From Incurvaria masculella (taxonomy: Eukaryota; Arthropoda; Insecta; Lepidoptera; Incurvariidae): a stretch of DNA of 64,000 nucleotides. The position numbers were made by a program, and so were the translations under genes. Location of the stretch: the NCBI GenBank assembly GCA_946894095.1, contig OX335647.2, positions 13,162,001 to 13,226,000 of the forward strand, read 5' to 3'. How positions within the stretch are numbered: the stretch's first letter is position 1; each line of letters begins with the position of its first letter. Positions 1-11,451 of the stretch are shown here, piece after piece. The notes under the pieces are model-generated. The model was not told the DNA's origin. It did no database searches and saw only the letters and a program-made list of their open reading frames with translations.

Positions 1-180
1 GACCTTACCTTTATGAGCACGGCTACATTGAACTGGACGGAAAACACGAACAATTTTTCATTGCGACTTCGACCATCTTTTCCTTCCTTGCGATGGAACC
101 AACTCAGGCGGGCTTTTATCCTACCGCCTATTAGGGGAAAGTACTAATGTTTTACATGGATTCCGAACCATGGAGCGCAT
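1..180 (-). repeat. SINE body fragment (5S/tRNA SINE family)
   Basis: This is the reverse-oriented body of the SINE family best seen at 20517-20905. The shared blocks are GGCTACATTGAACTGGA, a CATTGCGACTTCGACCATC-like block and the ATCCTACCGCCTA block. It is cut by the window edge, so the poly-A side is missing. It runs into a tRNA-like head at 199-306 on the same strand, and the two together may be one copy. Confidence 0.75.
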
Positions 181-198
181 TCGTGACGAAATGTACTT

Positions 199-306
199 AT
201 AGAACTCAGAATGAGAAATAAACTGGTGCATGAACGGGGCGAGGATTTGAACCCAGGCCTCTGGTATGCTAGCTAAGTTACCACGCCACTAGGTAAGGAG
301 CCGCTC
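199..306 (-). repeat. tRNA-derived SINE head, reverse orientation
   Basis: Read on the minus strand this starts AGCGGCTCCTTACCTAGTGG and contains CCAGAGGCCTGGGTTCAAAT. The GGTTCAA part is a typical RNA polymerase III B box. It matches the head of the complete copy at 56532-56695. It is not a tRNA gene because no cloverleaf closes around it. It lies directly upstream, in SINE orientation, of the body at 1-180. Confidence 0.65.
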
Positions 307-940
307 AAAATAATATAATATCAAAATATGTCCGTTTACGACCAAAATTTCAATGTGATTGCGAGGATCCATCGGTCTTTATTAATCGTATTATCTTGAA
401 CTAGTTATGATCGCATGATGCTAAGAAAGGCCTCTTAGTAAATGCTTATGTTCCGATTTAGCTAATCAGCTCATGGTGAAAGAGACCCAAATCGTAGTAT
501 CGGAGGTGATCGATGGCGGATGCGGGTGACGTCACGGCGGCGCGCGGCGCCAGGCCGTGGTAACGGAGGCCTTCGTGGCACGGACTGAAAATTAAAAATA
601 TCCATCATCGGAACATAACCGACGATGACATAATATTTTGGCGAATAGCGGCGGCGGAAGAAGCGCACAACATGGGGCATGTATGAACATCGTGACTATT
701 TCCACAGGTCGAGGGCATCAGTTCATATATAGCCACGTTAAAATAAGTAGGAAGTTGATTTAAAAGTAAAAGCATTTCTTACGGAAACCAGACCACTTGC
801 TTTGGAGACTTCATCTGGTACGTGTCATGTCCATTCAAAATTTTGACAAAATGGGATATACTATTCGCCCGTATTCCTATCCCATAGACAATACGGACAT
901 AGCGCGCTGTACTTACATTACATTCTAAGCCTATGATCTA
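307..940. other. no gene seen
   Basis: This is non-coding-looking sequence with a GC-richer pocket around 500-570. The open frames there are short and show no recognisable motif. No repeat copy could be matched elsewhere in the window. Confidence 0.5.
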
Positions 941-1175
941 TCCGATTGGATGGTAAACACGGACCATTTTCATTGCCGCTTCGACCATCGTGCATTCAAT
1001 GCACATTGCATTGAATGCACGATGGTCGAAGTATGGAAACCGAGTATGGAAAGGGAACACAGTTTTAAGTGGAAACCGAATCACGGCCAGCCTCCAGGGT
1101 TGAAAATGGTCACCCATCCAGAACCCAACTGCGTACCAAGTCTCGCCAGGCGTCGCGCCACTGGGCTACCGAGTC
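941..1175 (-). repeat. 5S-headed SINE copy, reverse orientation, with fold-back
   Basis: The SINE body is followed, in reverse, by the 5S rRNA-like head. The segment GGTCACCCATCCAGAACCC near 1106 is the reverse complement of the 5S internal promoter region also seen at 20549-20604. The copy ends near GTCGCGCCACTGGGCTAC, the reverse complement of the head start. A perfect palindrome at 979-1031 interrupts it. Confidence 0.75.
979..1031. repeat. perfect 25-bp inverted repeat, 3-base spacer
   Basis: Arm 979-1003 and arm 1007-1031 are exact reverse complements around CAT. The first arm is ordinary SINE sequence (CTTCGACCATCG...). In other copies the sequence after it continues GATGGTACCAACC, so the second arm replaces that stretch. 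Confidence 0.95.
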
Positions 1176-1580
1176 TGACAACCAGCGCCCTGAGGATTCC
1201 GTACAAAATAGACATGTATGTGACATACCAATGGAGTATTGGTCAAATTAAAGTTCCCTTATTTGTGACCCATTTGTTCCCCCCGTGGAACCGCGCCTGA
1301 ACTATCCACACTTTCCATTTACGCCTAAAATGAGTTCCCATTTAAATTAAAAGACGATTTTCGATTTTTTCCTTTACTTGAATTGTGAGACCCTGCTTCT
1401 TGCCGAATTTCATGATGATCAAAATCGGGGAAAACCGACTGTTTTCGTCGGACTTTAACGCGGATGGAGCCGCATGAGTTTACGAGACGACATGTGTCGC
1501 TCTGGTTTAGGTACGGTAGGTAGCGTCTCCCTCCAAACATTATTATCCCACCATCTCCCTCCCTCACCAACACTCATCAA

Positions 1581-1708
1581 CACGCACACACACACCCTCT
1601 CATCCTCTTTCACCTACACACACACCCTCTCATCCTCTTTCACCTACACACACACACACACACATACACACACACACACATACACACACACCCTCACACA
1701 CACACACC

Positions 1709-1739
<31 letters not shown>

Positions 1740-1765
1740 CCTCACACACCCTTACACACCCTTGT
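1581..1765. repeat. (CA)n microsatellite with embedded minisatellite
   Basis: CA runs alternate with two copies of a CTCTCATCCTCTTTCACCTA unit near 1595-1645, followed by imperfect CA and CCTCACA blocks. The long open frame across it simply reads the repeat and is not a gene. Confidence 0.95.
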
Positions 1766-3380
1766 ATACACTACTACCATACACCCTATACCGCCTATAC
1801 TCCCCCGCAAATTAGTATTAGTATCAAATTCACAAAGATTAAATAACACGAACTGTAAAATACCTACAAAACATTATAATAATTAAGTGGAAATATATAA
1901 TTGGCTTGTATTTTAGTATAAGATTTTTTGTTCACATGTCTGTTTCATATAAGCTGTTGATTTCCTATATAAATAAATAAATGGCCACCTATAAAACAGC
2001 CTTGTGGCCAGTTTAGGTGGCAGAATACGATCAATCTTACCAGCCTCTTGCTAGTACAGTTAAGAATTTCGTTTATTTTATATTATATACATTTTAGTTA
2101 GCTATTGCCCTTTTCTTAATATCGATGATTATCTGGTGTGTGTGAATAAATAAATAAAAATAAAATAAAAAATAAAAAAAATAATAAATTTATTTTTTCC
2201 AAAAATTACGGCACGCGGACAATGATGCGACGTTTGTACAGTGCGATTGTTGAGTTTTTTGCGAGTGCGCGAGTTGAACGCCCACCACCTCCCGCGCGCC
2301 GCCGCCGCCACCTCCGCCGCCATGGGTTCCGGGTCGGACGTCGCTCATGATAGATTCGTTCCCGAGCCGTAATCGATGAGGCTATCTTGCGACTTCTTAA
2401 CATATTCATTGTTCCTCCGAGACCAATGACTTAGTTGACCAATTTGATCGTAATATAATGATACGATATCAAATCTAAATTATACAGACTAGGATTATGA
2501 CCGATTCAAGTATTGGAGACTTATAGACTAGTTTCAAAAGTATTAATTCGTGAATCTGCTAGATAGAATTGCTAACTCGTGTTCATAGAGGGAAAATCAA
2601 ACAGGATAGAAGATAAGACCAGCCCGTGCCCACTGGTAGGGTGAGATACCACAGTAGGAACTATTTCCACCACCCCAAATTTGCTGGAGAGTCGTTACCC
2701 TATCGATTGCCCGTACTAAGGGTGATAATTGTTCACGGTTTTTGAAATGTTCTGTTGCAACATATATTGTCAAAATCTACGTTTGTATGGTTGATTTTTT
2801 TGTATGCACCCTTTAGATTGAAAAATATTGGCTACACGGAAAAAAAGAGCATTTGAAATGTGAAAACAGTGTTTCTTGGATTTAAAATTAATTTATATGA
2901 GAAAAAAATATGAAAACGACACGTTTTCTTTATTTTCACGTTTTCTCATAATTATATAATCATTTTAAGAAAATATCTTCTTCCCACTACTTAATTTTTT
3001 ATCTTAAAGCAAATTTTTTTTATTGTACGTATAGAAACGTTAGGGCCTGAAAGACGAATTCGATAGTTAATTGCAGTCGCCGTGCAAAATTGTGCCTTGG
3101 CTAATGGACAAAGAATCCATTTCTTAAAATTTTAAATCTTACATTTTCTGTGACTTCTTGACAGCCTTAATAAGAGCCTTCAGCTGAGGGCAGGGACAAC
3201 AACCACGGAAAAGTCAAATATTCCAAACATCTCTCGTGCCCGCTCACGCGCACGGAATAAAGCAACACCCCTTTTTACCACCGCACAACGCGGAACAGAC
3301 AAAAATGGGGTGCATTGCTGCCACATTCCAAAAAGAACCAATCGATTCTCTAGATAATTTATCAATGGTTTTTTTTAAGT
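1766..3380. other. AT-rich non-genic stretch
   Basis: This holds A/T low-complexity sequence at about 2150-2195 (AAATA runs) and the GC-rich pocket at 2210-2345 listed separately. Beyond these it is AT-rich sequence with no recognisable gene. Confidence 0.5.
2322..2372 (+). other. possible start-codon context in GC-rich pocket
   Basis: In a short CpG-rich pocket (about 2270-2345) an ATG lies in a strong context, GCCGCCATGGG. It opens a 17-codon frame ending at TAA (2370-2372). A GTAATC at the end of the frame could be a weak donor. This might be the 5' end of an exon or of an upstream ORF, or only a GC pocket. No product can be named. Confidence 0.15.
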
Positions 3381-3384
3381 TATG

Positions 3385-3850
3385 CGCGGCATATGGCGTA
3401 CGCCAGGACCTAAAGGTGCCCGACGACGCCCATGGGTTTTCGAACATTCAGGGGGGCTGCGAAAACCATGCCGGCCGGCCAGGTGCTTCTTCACACCACG
3501 TTTGAAGGGAACCAGGTCGTAATTTGGGGGAAATACCTCGCAAGGGAGTCCAATCCATTGTTAACCGACCCTACAGATAAAGGATCTAGAGGATCGGTGA
3601 GTTCTTATTTTTCGAATTTCGACTGTGAATTTGTGTATTTTCTCCCTGTTCCGAGGGACGGAGGGACAGCGTTATGCAGTTCCGACGAGCATTCTCCATA
3701 TAGTGTAGTACAACCAAAAGTACAAGCCAGGGTACTTCAAACGTAGTGTGAAGAAGCACCCATGCTGGCTGGCATCGTTTTCGCAATACCCGTTAAGTTA
3801 AAAAGCCCATGGGCGTCGCGTCGTCAGGCCCATCCTAGCGTACACAATAT
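3385..3850. repeat. fold-back repeat (family B)
   Basis: Two diverged arms face each other. The left (about 3385-3520) contains GACGCCCATGGG, GCGAAAACCATGCC and AGGTGCTTCTTCACAC. The right (about 3725-3850) contains the reverse complements of the same blocks. A spacer of about 200 bp lies between. Single-arm relatives occur at 12590-12780 and 52185-52335. A MITE or foldback element is the likely origin, but terminal repeats and a target duplication could not be fixed. Confidence 0.6.
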
Positions 3851-5395
3851 GATGTCCTACGAAAGAGTTATAAAAATTACTAATAAATATTAAATTAAAT
3901 AATACTAATAAAATTGTAAATACGTATTATTTGTCAATATTATATTTTAATATTGTCATTCCAAAATACTTTCACTGGATATAGTATAGTTGGGTAAGGT
4001 TAAGTTAGGTTAGATTAGGTGAGATGATTAAGATCAAGTTAGGTTAGGTTTATGGTAAGAGACAATATTCCTTTCGTTTATTCCGGCATCGACAACGTTC
4101 TAGCGTTTAAAAAGTCGAGTGAGATTTTTTTTCTATGTGGTTATCCGTCGAAGGAAACGCAATTATAGACTGGCTCTATATTATGTTCTCAAGCGGACGC
4201 CGACGTGCACGCGCGAAAAGTGAAGTGGGCATTAGTGCGGAGTGAAGCGGCATCTTCCGACTATAAATAACTCAAATCGTTCCTCCGCGGACTGACCATT
4301 TATGCGTCATTAAACTAAGTGCGATAATAGAATAACGCATGTGAGATATTGCTATTGTTTAGTTGTAATTTAAATGCGGAAACTAAACACTTATGCACTT
4401 ACCGCTCCATGCAAGTGCAACTTAATGCAATCCTGTTTACGCACGTTTATACGTTTCATTAGGTTAGTCATTAGGTTTCTCTCTAGCTCCATCTTTTTAC
4501 CGCACGACTACATTTAAGAGGCACGGAAAATACGACTCACGGTCATTATCGCTTCGATTATATTTGATAAAATGCGGGTATCAACCAGCGATGAGCCATT
4601 CCGGCTGTAAAGAGGAATGCATTCCTATTCGAACGCCACAAGTTCGGAATGACCTCCGGAATGAAGGGTTCAGCGGAACTGCAGCACCCGCTAAGAGTAC
4701 TCCTAGGATTCGCAATAATCCGGAATGGTTACAATTGTATACAATGTGATACAAATTACTAGACAAGTCAACCATACAAGCTTTTCATACTAGATCATAG
4801 CTATCGTAACCGAATTGTTGTTCTGAGAAAAGTTAATTTCATGGTTTAGTCTACTATAACTGTGTGATGGAACTAGATAACATTTGACCAAAATATAGTT
4901 GACATCTTTTTTGTTCTTAAAGAAGTCCACACTCCCGGTATCGAGCGTATACTGTTCGATACCAGATACTACAGGCTTCTTTTCACTAATTCTTCAACAC
5001 AATTAAATACAATTCAGCCCTGGGTGCGGCATTGAGGTTAAGGCGAGACGGTGCGCTGCAGCGCAGTACGAGGCAGATCAGCCCAATTAGACGTGCTGGG
5101 GCGGGCGGGATGGCGGGATGGCGGTGGGGGGGCGAGGGGCGGGCTTCATGGACGAAAGGCCGCGCCGCGACCTTGCCCGCCCGCAGGACCGAACTCGATT
5201 CGTTTTAAATTCGACCCCAGTAAACTAAAATTTTTCTTCCATAATTTCGGTACAAGACTTACTATGTTTTCTTTTCTTTACTTCTCATACGGGATCGAAT
5301 TGTAATTTCATTGAAAATGAGTCACTCCATCGTTCAGAACCCATATAAAACTCTTCGTCATCCCGATTTAATAGGTTGATGTCATCGCATTGGAC
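3851..5395. other. non-genic, with TTAGGTT-like tract and a GC pocket
   Basis: Degenerate GGTTAGGTT/GATTAGG words occur at about 3990-4065, and a G-rich CpG pocket lies at about 5030-5190. No convincing coding frame is present. The 84-codon frame beginning at 5051 shows no known motif. Confidence 0.45.
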
Positions 5396-5399
5396 TAAA

Positions 5400-5575
5400 G
5401 ATGTTCGAAGGGGCAATGAAACATTGTCCGATTTTTAGATCCACTTCAATGTAGCCATGCTTATCAAAGTAAGGTCCTGGCATGGCACCAAATACCTTCA
5501 AGAATGTTGCGTGTGGGTTAGTCTCATGTCAGTAGATGCGTTATGGCCATCCATGACCAATTCCATGGAATGTCG
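5400..5575 (+). repeat. SINE 3' part
   Basis: This aligns with the 3' half of the SINE. The recognisable blocks are TTCAATGTAGCC, GTCCTGGCATGGCACC and GGCCATCCATGACCA. It has no head and no long A tail, so it is an old copy. Confidence 0.7.
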
Positions 5576-7380
5576 ACAGCCCGAGTCCGCTCCCGTGCTA
5601 GCGACGGCGGTGTGGATCCGGTGTCATCATCCTGTGAGTCAGCCACACTTGCACGGAGCGCAGCGGTGCGCGGGAGGGGGGGTGGGGGAGGGCTGCGCTG
5701 CCGACAGCGAGCCTGGAAGGATAAGAGTATAGCGGCAGCCTATAGCCACGAGTTAGTGGAAAACGTCTAACTGTACTTAGTTCGCAACAGATTTTATTTC
5801 ATTTATTGAAACTTTTTTGGTAGTAAAAAACTGAATGATCCGCGGATTCTATCAACTCTGCAAAGAAAAATCCGCAAAAAACTCTACGAACGCTATTTAG
5901 TTGCACTACATATGTTATGTTATGTTATTAAGTATGTTCTATGCAGTTCTTACGTGTTTGAATTTGAGAAAATCAGTAGTAAGCTAATTCGTAAACGCAC
6001 TGACTCACCGCCGCTACCGTTATCCTTAATTATTTATTCGGCATTGATTTAGAAGCACACTCGAAATAAAAAAAAAAAAAATTATATTGTTATGTAATAC
6101 ATGTTTCTGTGTGTAAAAGTGGGCACGCCGCCGCCCCCGTACAGATTGGTTTCGGCTGCTACGCCTATCCTTCCATGCTCGCTGGCTGGCGATGCCTCAC
6201 TCCTCACGTCCGCACCACCCAAAATCCTTAGCCCTCAGGCAATGAAAATTAATGTTGGGATACAAAACATCAGATAGCGCACCAATTGGTTTAGCCGCCA
6301 TTCTGTTTGGAAATTTAGATTATTTTATCCATTTGCATATTTTATTAACTAGAAAATTGTTCCATTAATTGCTTTCGAGCAGGATCTGCTCCTTTTATCA
6401 CTTTTTTATTAACTCGCTGTTTTGTCCGTCGGCCTGTTTGGGACAAATTATGCGACGATTGTTAAACTAACTTTCCGATGAGCTAGAGACTTGAAATTTT
6501 AAACATATGTAGCTCGAGACTGAACGAGAGACTGAATGACAATGTATTAAAATAAATATAAAATTAGTAATGCTTAACAATAATATTTTTAATTAATATA
6601 ATATGTATGTATGTATAATCGACCATAAAGCAAGGATATATTTAAAAAAGAGCCCTGTAAAAAGAACTACTTTATGGAAATACTACAAGGCTGGACCAGA
6701 AAACATACTATTCGCGGCTAAAGTGTCATCAAATTCGGAATTCTCCTATAGTCAATGCTCTCGTAATCAATGCCTCCTTTAATATTATACCTACATTTAA
6801 ATATTTACCCGAATTTTGACAGCAAAGATTGAAGATTGAAGAGAAGCCGTCGTCGCCAATATCACATTCCTTGGGAGAAGCACTTACTTAATACGGAAAA
6901 GTATACTTACAGTAACAATATTTTTTTCGAGTATCTACATCCTTACTGTTATTGCACCCCACTTTTTGCATGCATGCATTAGGCCGTTTTAAAAGCTGAA
7001 TTTAGGGTTTAATTAGTTTTATATAAATACTTACAAAATAATCAACAATATGTAGCTTCACATTTACCAAAAAACTTCGATTTCAAACCTTGGCTTTACT
7101 TATGCTTCATTAATAATACCACATCGGTAGTTATTCAGAAATTGCTTCACATCAACAAAATGGTACACGTCCAAGAAGCGCAGTGATGCTGCAAGTGATG
7201 CGGTCACTGCTCGTCTTTTTGTCCTCGAACCGACATCGAACCTGTAGCCGTCGCGTAAGTTATTACGGACCTGTTATGCAACGCATGTCTCTACATACCA
7301 CTTTACCTCGATACCAGCTGCGGACACTCGCACGGCTGCACACAACGACGGCGCTCGGCACTTGTCTTATATGAAATCAA
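5576..7380. other. non-genic stretch with one dispersed repeat
   Basis: A GC-rich pocket lies at 5580-5730, and a dispersed repeat shared with 51085-51225 is listed separately. The remainder is AT-rich and no gene is recognised. Confidence 0.45.
6600..6735 (+). repeat. dispersed repeat, direct copy at 51085-51225
   Basis: Both copies begin ATGTATGTATGTATAATCGA and share CCCTGTAAAAAGAACTA and CAAGGCTGGACC blocks in the same order. The family is unnamed. Confidence 0.75.
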
Positions 7381-7384
7381 GGCA

Positions 7385-8100
7385 AAAGAGATTTGAGCGT
7401 ATCGTAGCTCAGTGCATGGGCCTAGCTTCTCATGTAAGAGATCACGTTTTCCAACCCTGACCCGTTCCAACAACACGTTCTTTCGCTTCTTTATTTTTAT
7501 TAGTGAATTTCCTTCCGAATGCGATCTGTTCCTGGTTTAGAATCTGTAGGTCCCCTTCCCCTACTAGGTAGAGTTAAACCCGCCCGCCCGGGTTGTAACC
7601 ATCGCATTGGTGTCGAAGCGGCAATGTACAATTTGCCCTATTTTCATCCAATTCAATGTAGAGGTAAGTATATGTATGGCACCTGATTTCTTCGGGAATG
7701 CGGTATATTGGGTTAATGTAATGCCGGTAGATATGGTATACATACATACATTTCCAGTTACGTAAAAAAATATGAAAATATTGTCCAAGAGCAATGAAAA
7801 ATTTCCCGTGTTTTCCATGCAGTTTAATGCAGCCGTGGGAGCGTTAAGGGCAGGTTTTGGGCTGATAACATGACGGCTGACATCGTATAAAGTCATCCAG
7901 TTTCATAAAAATTACAATTGGATGAAACGACAATGAAGTATTGTCGGGGTTTTCCATCCAGTTCAATGTAGTGCTCATTAAGGGAAGTTCCTGACATGGC
8001 ACCTAATCCTTCAGGAATGCGATATGTTGATCTCCTGATATTTTCATGAGAGAAGACTTTGTGGTCTTACATCCACGTCCAGTTACAAAACAAATCTAAA
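7385..8100 (+). repeat. cluster of three SINE fragments
   Basis: Three consecutive 3' SINE segments lie on the plus strand, at about 7540-7770, 7793-7912 and 7918-8100. Each carries a TTTTCCATGCAGTTTAATG-like block and ends in a GTCCAGTTACGTAAAA-like tail. The stretch upstream of the first (about 7395-7460) resembles a degraded tRNA-like head. Confidence 0.7.
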
Positions 8101-9060
8101 CAAAAAATACGATCCTTTAATTATTTATCATAGCATGAACGCGTCATGCATTTTTCTAGTTCGTTCATTTAATTAAAGAGACAAATTGATTTTGATTTTG
8201 AACTTATGGTTGGCACTACAAATGGAAAACTTAACCAAGCTTCGTCTGTTATAATTCTATCGTTCTGCAGCGAGAATGTTATCATGCCAGCATAGTCGTT
8301 CCTGGGCGAGCATCAGGTCAGACGCAGGCAGGGCACGCTAGGACTGCCAGTAATCAACACTTTCGCCCCTGCATCAATCCCAGCAATGTCGCTCGTCGAC
8401 CTAGCAGAAAACATAAATAATTGCACGGGAGAAAAAGTTCAGTAACTAGCGGCTGCAACAAATGACGGCAAAAAGTGGCGTCGTGTGCTCTCGCGGACGC
8501 TCGTCTAGAATGTCGCTCGACTAGAGCGCGGTGGCACATCCTTCGTAATCCAAGCGAAAGCATTTTTTTTTTCGATCGTACATAACAATCTACATCTATC
8601 CACTTTAGACCTTTAGATCCGAAAAATAACAAACAAAAACAGTACAAACAAAACATAACAAAAATAGATATCAATCAAACAATATATGAATAAAAATAAT
8701 AAGGACACATGAACCCAGAAAGAAATTAATTGAAGCAATTATCAAATGACACAATATAATAAGAATATTTTTTTTGTTTTCTATATCTTTCATAAATGAC
8801 ACCATTGATTTATTTACAAACAGGTATTTTTCATGAAACATCGTATTGTATTCATATGCCTTACAAAAGTGGTATACTTACTTACTTACTGGTAATACTT
8901 AATGAAATGTTGACCAACAAAACACCAGAACTGAAAAAACTAATATCTTATACTTAATACTAATACCTTGACATTTCAACTACTAGCCTTTGCGCGTTAT
9001 AAGTACGCATTATCAAATAAAACTTGAACGCGTGAGGTTGGTAAGCAAGCATTGTTGCTA
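8101..9060. other. no gene seen
   Basis: AT-rich sequence with no recognisable exon. The longest frames are out of context and lack known motifs. Confidence 0.45.
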
Positions 9061-9153
9061 GAAGTGTTTGCAGTGCATCGCATTGGATTGGAAAAAAAAT
9101 TATAATCGCAAATCAATTAGTTTTCAAAACAAATTCGAGGCTCCGCAAACAAA

Positions 9154-9180
9154 ATGAGCCTCGCGATCTACGATCTAAAG
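9154..9180 (+). CDS. candidate first coding exon, gene unknown
   Basis: An ATG preceded by CAAACAAA opens nine codons, reading MSLAIYDLK. It ends exactly at AAG|GTAAGT, a consensus 5' splice site (donor at 9181). The preceding ~90 bases are stop-rich and could be a 5' untranslated region. The exon ends in phase 0. No partner exon could be identified downstream on the plus strand, and nine residues are too few to name the protein. A chance ATG-plus-donor is the alternative. If real, the next exon may lie beyond the LTR elements. Confidence 0.35.
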
Positions 9181-9514
9181 GTAAGTGGCATTGTCATTTT
9201 TAATGCACTTGTAGATCTAATTTAACAAGCAAAGCGAGGTATCGTTTAGGGACATTTGAAAAACTGGTTCTATCAAAGGAAGACATAGGATTTTTGTCAC
9301 GATGCAAGTACTTAAATTGTTTATAATGTATTTAATATATCGGTGTTTAATGGATAGCATTGATTGGTGTTAATTCGACTTAATATCTTCCCAATACATT
9401 TTTCTTAATTGCAGTCGGGTTTCATTTAGCCTTGCAAAAAATGTAGATGGCACGATACGGAAAGACGTTAAGGTAATTCCTTCGTTCGTGTCTGACGGAA
9501 AGCTATTTAATGTT

Positions 9515-9565
9515 TAGGGTTTCGTACCCAAAGGATGCCACACATGGCATCTGGCATGGCACACA
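9515..9565 (+). repeat. end fragment of the AGGGTTCCG/GACG-microsatellite repeat
   Basis: TTTAGGGTTTCGTACCCAAA matches the terminal segment of the repeats at 48833-49110 and 63510-63790. Only this end is preserved. Confidence 0.6.
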
Positions 9566-11305
9566 GTTTATTCTGCGATTTGATGGGCTAGTGACAGCAT
9601 ATAGATAGATAGTGACAGTAAGTTTGACACAGTAGGTTGCTGTAATAAATGGAGAAAGGATGAGGGTGTGACAAATATTATTGAAACAGGCGAGGTTCCT
9701 TGTTGCAATAAAATATTTTCCAATGCCAGGTGTAAATCACAATGTGCGAACACTTACTATGCCAACACTTGAGCCCGTTGTATGGTGAGTCAAACAAGCT
9801 CTTACAGTTATTCTAGTGGCAAGTGGCCGCTTGCGAAACACTTCCAAGCAACTGGAGGGTCCTCTGGTCTCTCGAGAGACCAATATTTAGTCGTCTGGCC
9901 CGACGTCCATTTTACCGGTTCCCGATTGAGCAAATCAAACAAGCTTAGACATTTTGATTGCCTTGAAATCGCCTGACCCGTTAGGTCATTTTTAATATTA
10001 CTAATCTCCGTGGTACGAAAATTGTGTACAAGAAGGAAGCGAAATATATTTTTTTAATTTGATTGTATTAAGATTTATCTCCAAGTTATAGCATAGAGCA
10101 ATAATTTGCACAGCAGGTGCATTGCAGCGACTATTTTAATTTATAATTAATGGGACGATTGTTTAACCTAATGACTGAAAATCAAATCACGAAATTACGT
10201 GACGTCACGTGACGTCACGAACGTGAATTTTTGGAGAATGATTTTTAACATAAGCATCTGAATTGCAAAACAAGATAAACGTTGTCAAAGCCGTGACATT
10301 CCAATTTGAATTTTGTATATTATATTTGTTTCCATTCCCTGTATTGTAATAAAGTGTAGTGATTGTAATTAACCTAGTAAGAGTATGGGCGCCAAATAAT
10401 TGAATAACCTGGTTGAACGGTTTGAATAAGGTCCAATATGAATGTTATAAAAAAGCACGTATGGATTTTGTATTTGTATTTATTTTGTATTGATATTTAT
10501 AAGTGACATTTCCTATGAAATATCACTAAGCATGTACCGTAAAATTAATAATATCACATGGTTGAAAAGTTTAAGGCACGCTTAAATAATGACCGGAATG
10601 TTTCTTAAAAATGTTTTTTTGTCGAATGGTTTTCATTGATTTTATATCAAATTAAATCAAATCAAACAAAATTATTGTAAAAAAAAGTTAGAACTAGTAT
10701 AGATATGCGGCTGGTCCCCTTGATGTCTTGCCGATATGATATATTGATGTAGTTGCTTACTCCTAATGGATTACTGTATTTTTTTATTCCAGTTACGAGA
10801 AAACAAGTTAAAAACATTTATTACTTACGCTCCCTAACTAAATTTGCTTGCTTGCATTGTTGTCATGTTAGAATGTACATTTATTGCGATGATACAAACG
10901 AGTGGGAATAAAATTTAATTAATGTTATACGTAAAGAGAACCATCATCGTGACATACAGGAGAAGAAGGGTTATTTTCTGTCTTTTGTTTAAAACTTCTG
11001 TTCTATTCGAGAAATTATATGTTAGTGACTCTCTGACAAAATTTAATCTACAAAAAACATATAGATATGCGACCTGTAAAGGAAAACAGCCGGCCAGCCG
11101 GACAAACGAAAGCATTTTTTCCCAAGCTAAAACGGCGACGCTTCTGTTAATGTTATACATGATGATGGCGCGGGTAGGTCGCTGGGTTTTTGTAAATGGG
11201 GTTTGTAAAAGGAAGACCTATATAGGTTCGCGAAAAATAAAAGGTCCACATGGTCCCATGCAATGCACAATCTTCTAGGGGTTGGATAAATGAAGGTGGG
11301 ACGAC
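9566..11305. other. AT-rich non-genic stretch
   Basis: No gene is recognised. It holds the CRE-like palindromes at 10197-10220, listed separately. Confidence 0.45.
10197..10220. promoter_or_regulatory. two CRE palindromes flanking an E-box
   Basis: TGACGTCA occurs at 10200-10207 and again at 10210-10217. The junction forms CACGTG at 10206-10211. TGACGTCA is the consensus site of CREB/ATF bZIP factors and CACGTG that of bHLH factors such as Clock/Cycle or Myc. No promoter elements are recognisable nearby, so function is inference only. Confidence 0.4.
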
Positions 11306-11309
11306 TCAC

Positions 11310-11451
11310 CACGATGGAGACTTCCAGAAGTGTGCGGGTGGCCACCACGCTTCTCCTTCTCCCACAGGATGCGGTTCAGGAGCGCTGCGTCCTCGATGAT
11401 GAAGAGCACAGAAAGTCCCTTGGATTGTTCGAGTTTCGAGCACACGCGGTA
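11310..11451 (-). CDS. candidate internal coding exon, gene unknown
   Basis: On the minus strand an acceptor (CTCGCCAG, at 11460-11452) is followed by an open frame, TAC CGC GTG..., of 47 codons plus one base. It ends at CATCGTG|GTGAGT, with the donor at 11309. The peptide includes CSKLEQSKGLSVL and IIEDAALLNRILWEKEK. It has codon-like third positions (many G/C) in AT-rich surroundings. The open frame continues about 90 bases upstream through a proline-rich stretch, so the true acceptor may lie further out, near GTAG at about 11540. I do not recognise the family. The opposite strand is also open, which lowers certainty. Confidence 0.4.

Noticed and set aside
199..306. tRNA gene on the minus strand
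   Set aside because: Matches the SINE head at 56532 and lacks a closed acceptor stem.
1474..1815. 113-codon ORF
   Set aside because: It translates the CA microsatellite.
3990..4065. Telomeric (TTAGG)n array
   Set aside because: TTAGGTT words are too degenerate and short for a telomere or a clear interstitial telomeric site.
7395..7460. tRNA gene
   Set aside because: A-box-like and B-box-like words occur but no cloverleaf is evident. It adjoins SINE sequence, so a degraded SINE head is likelier.
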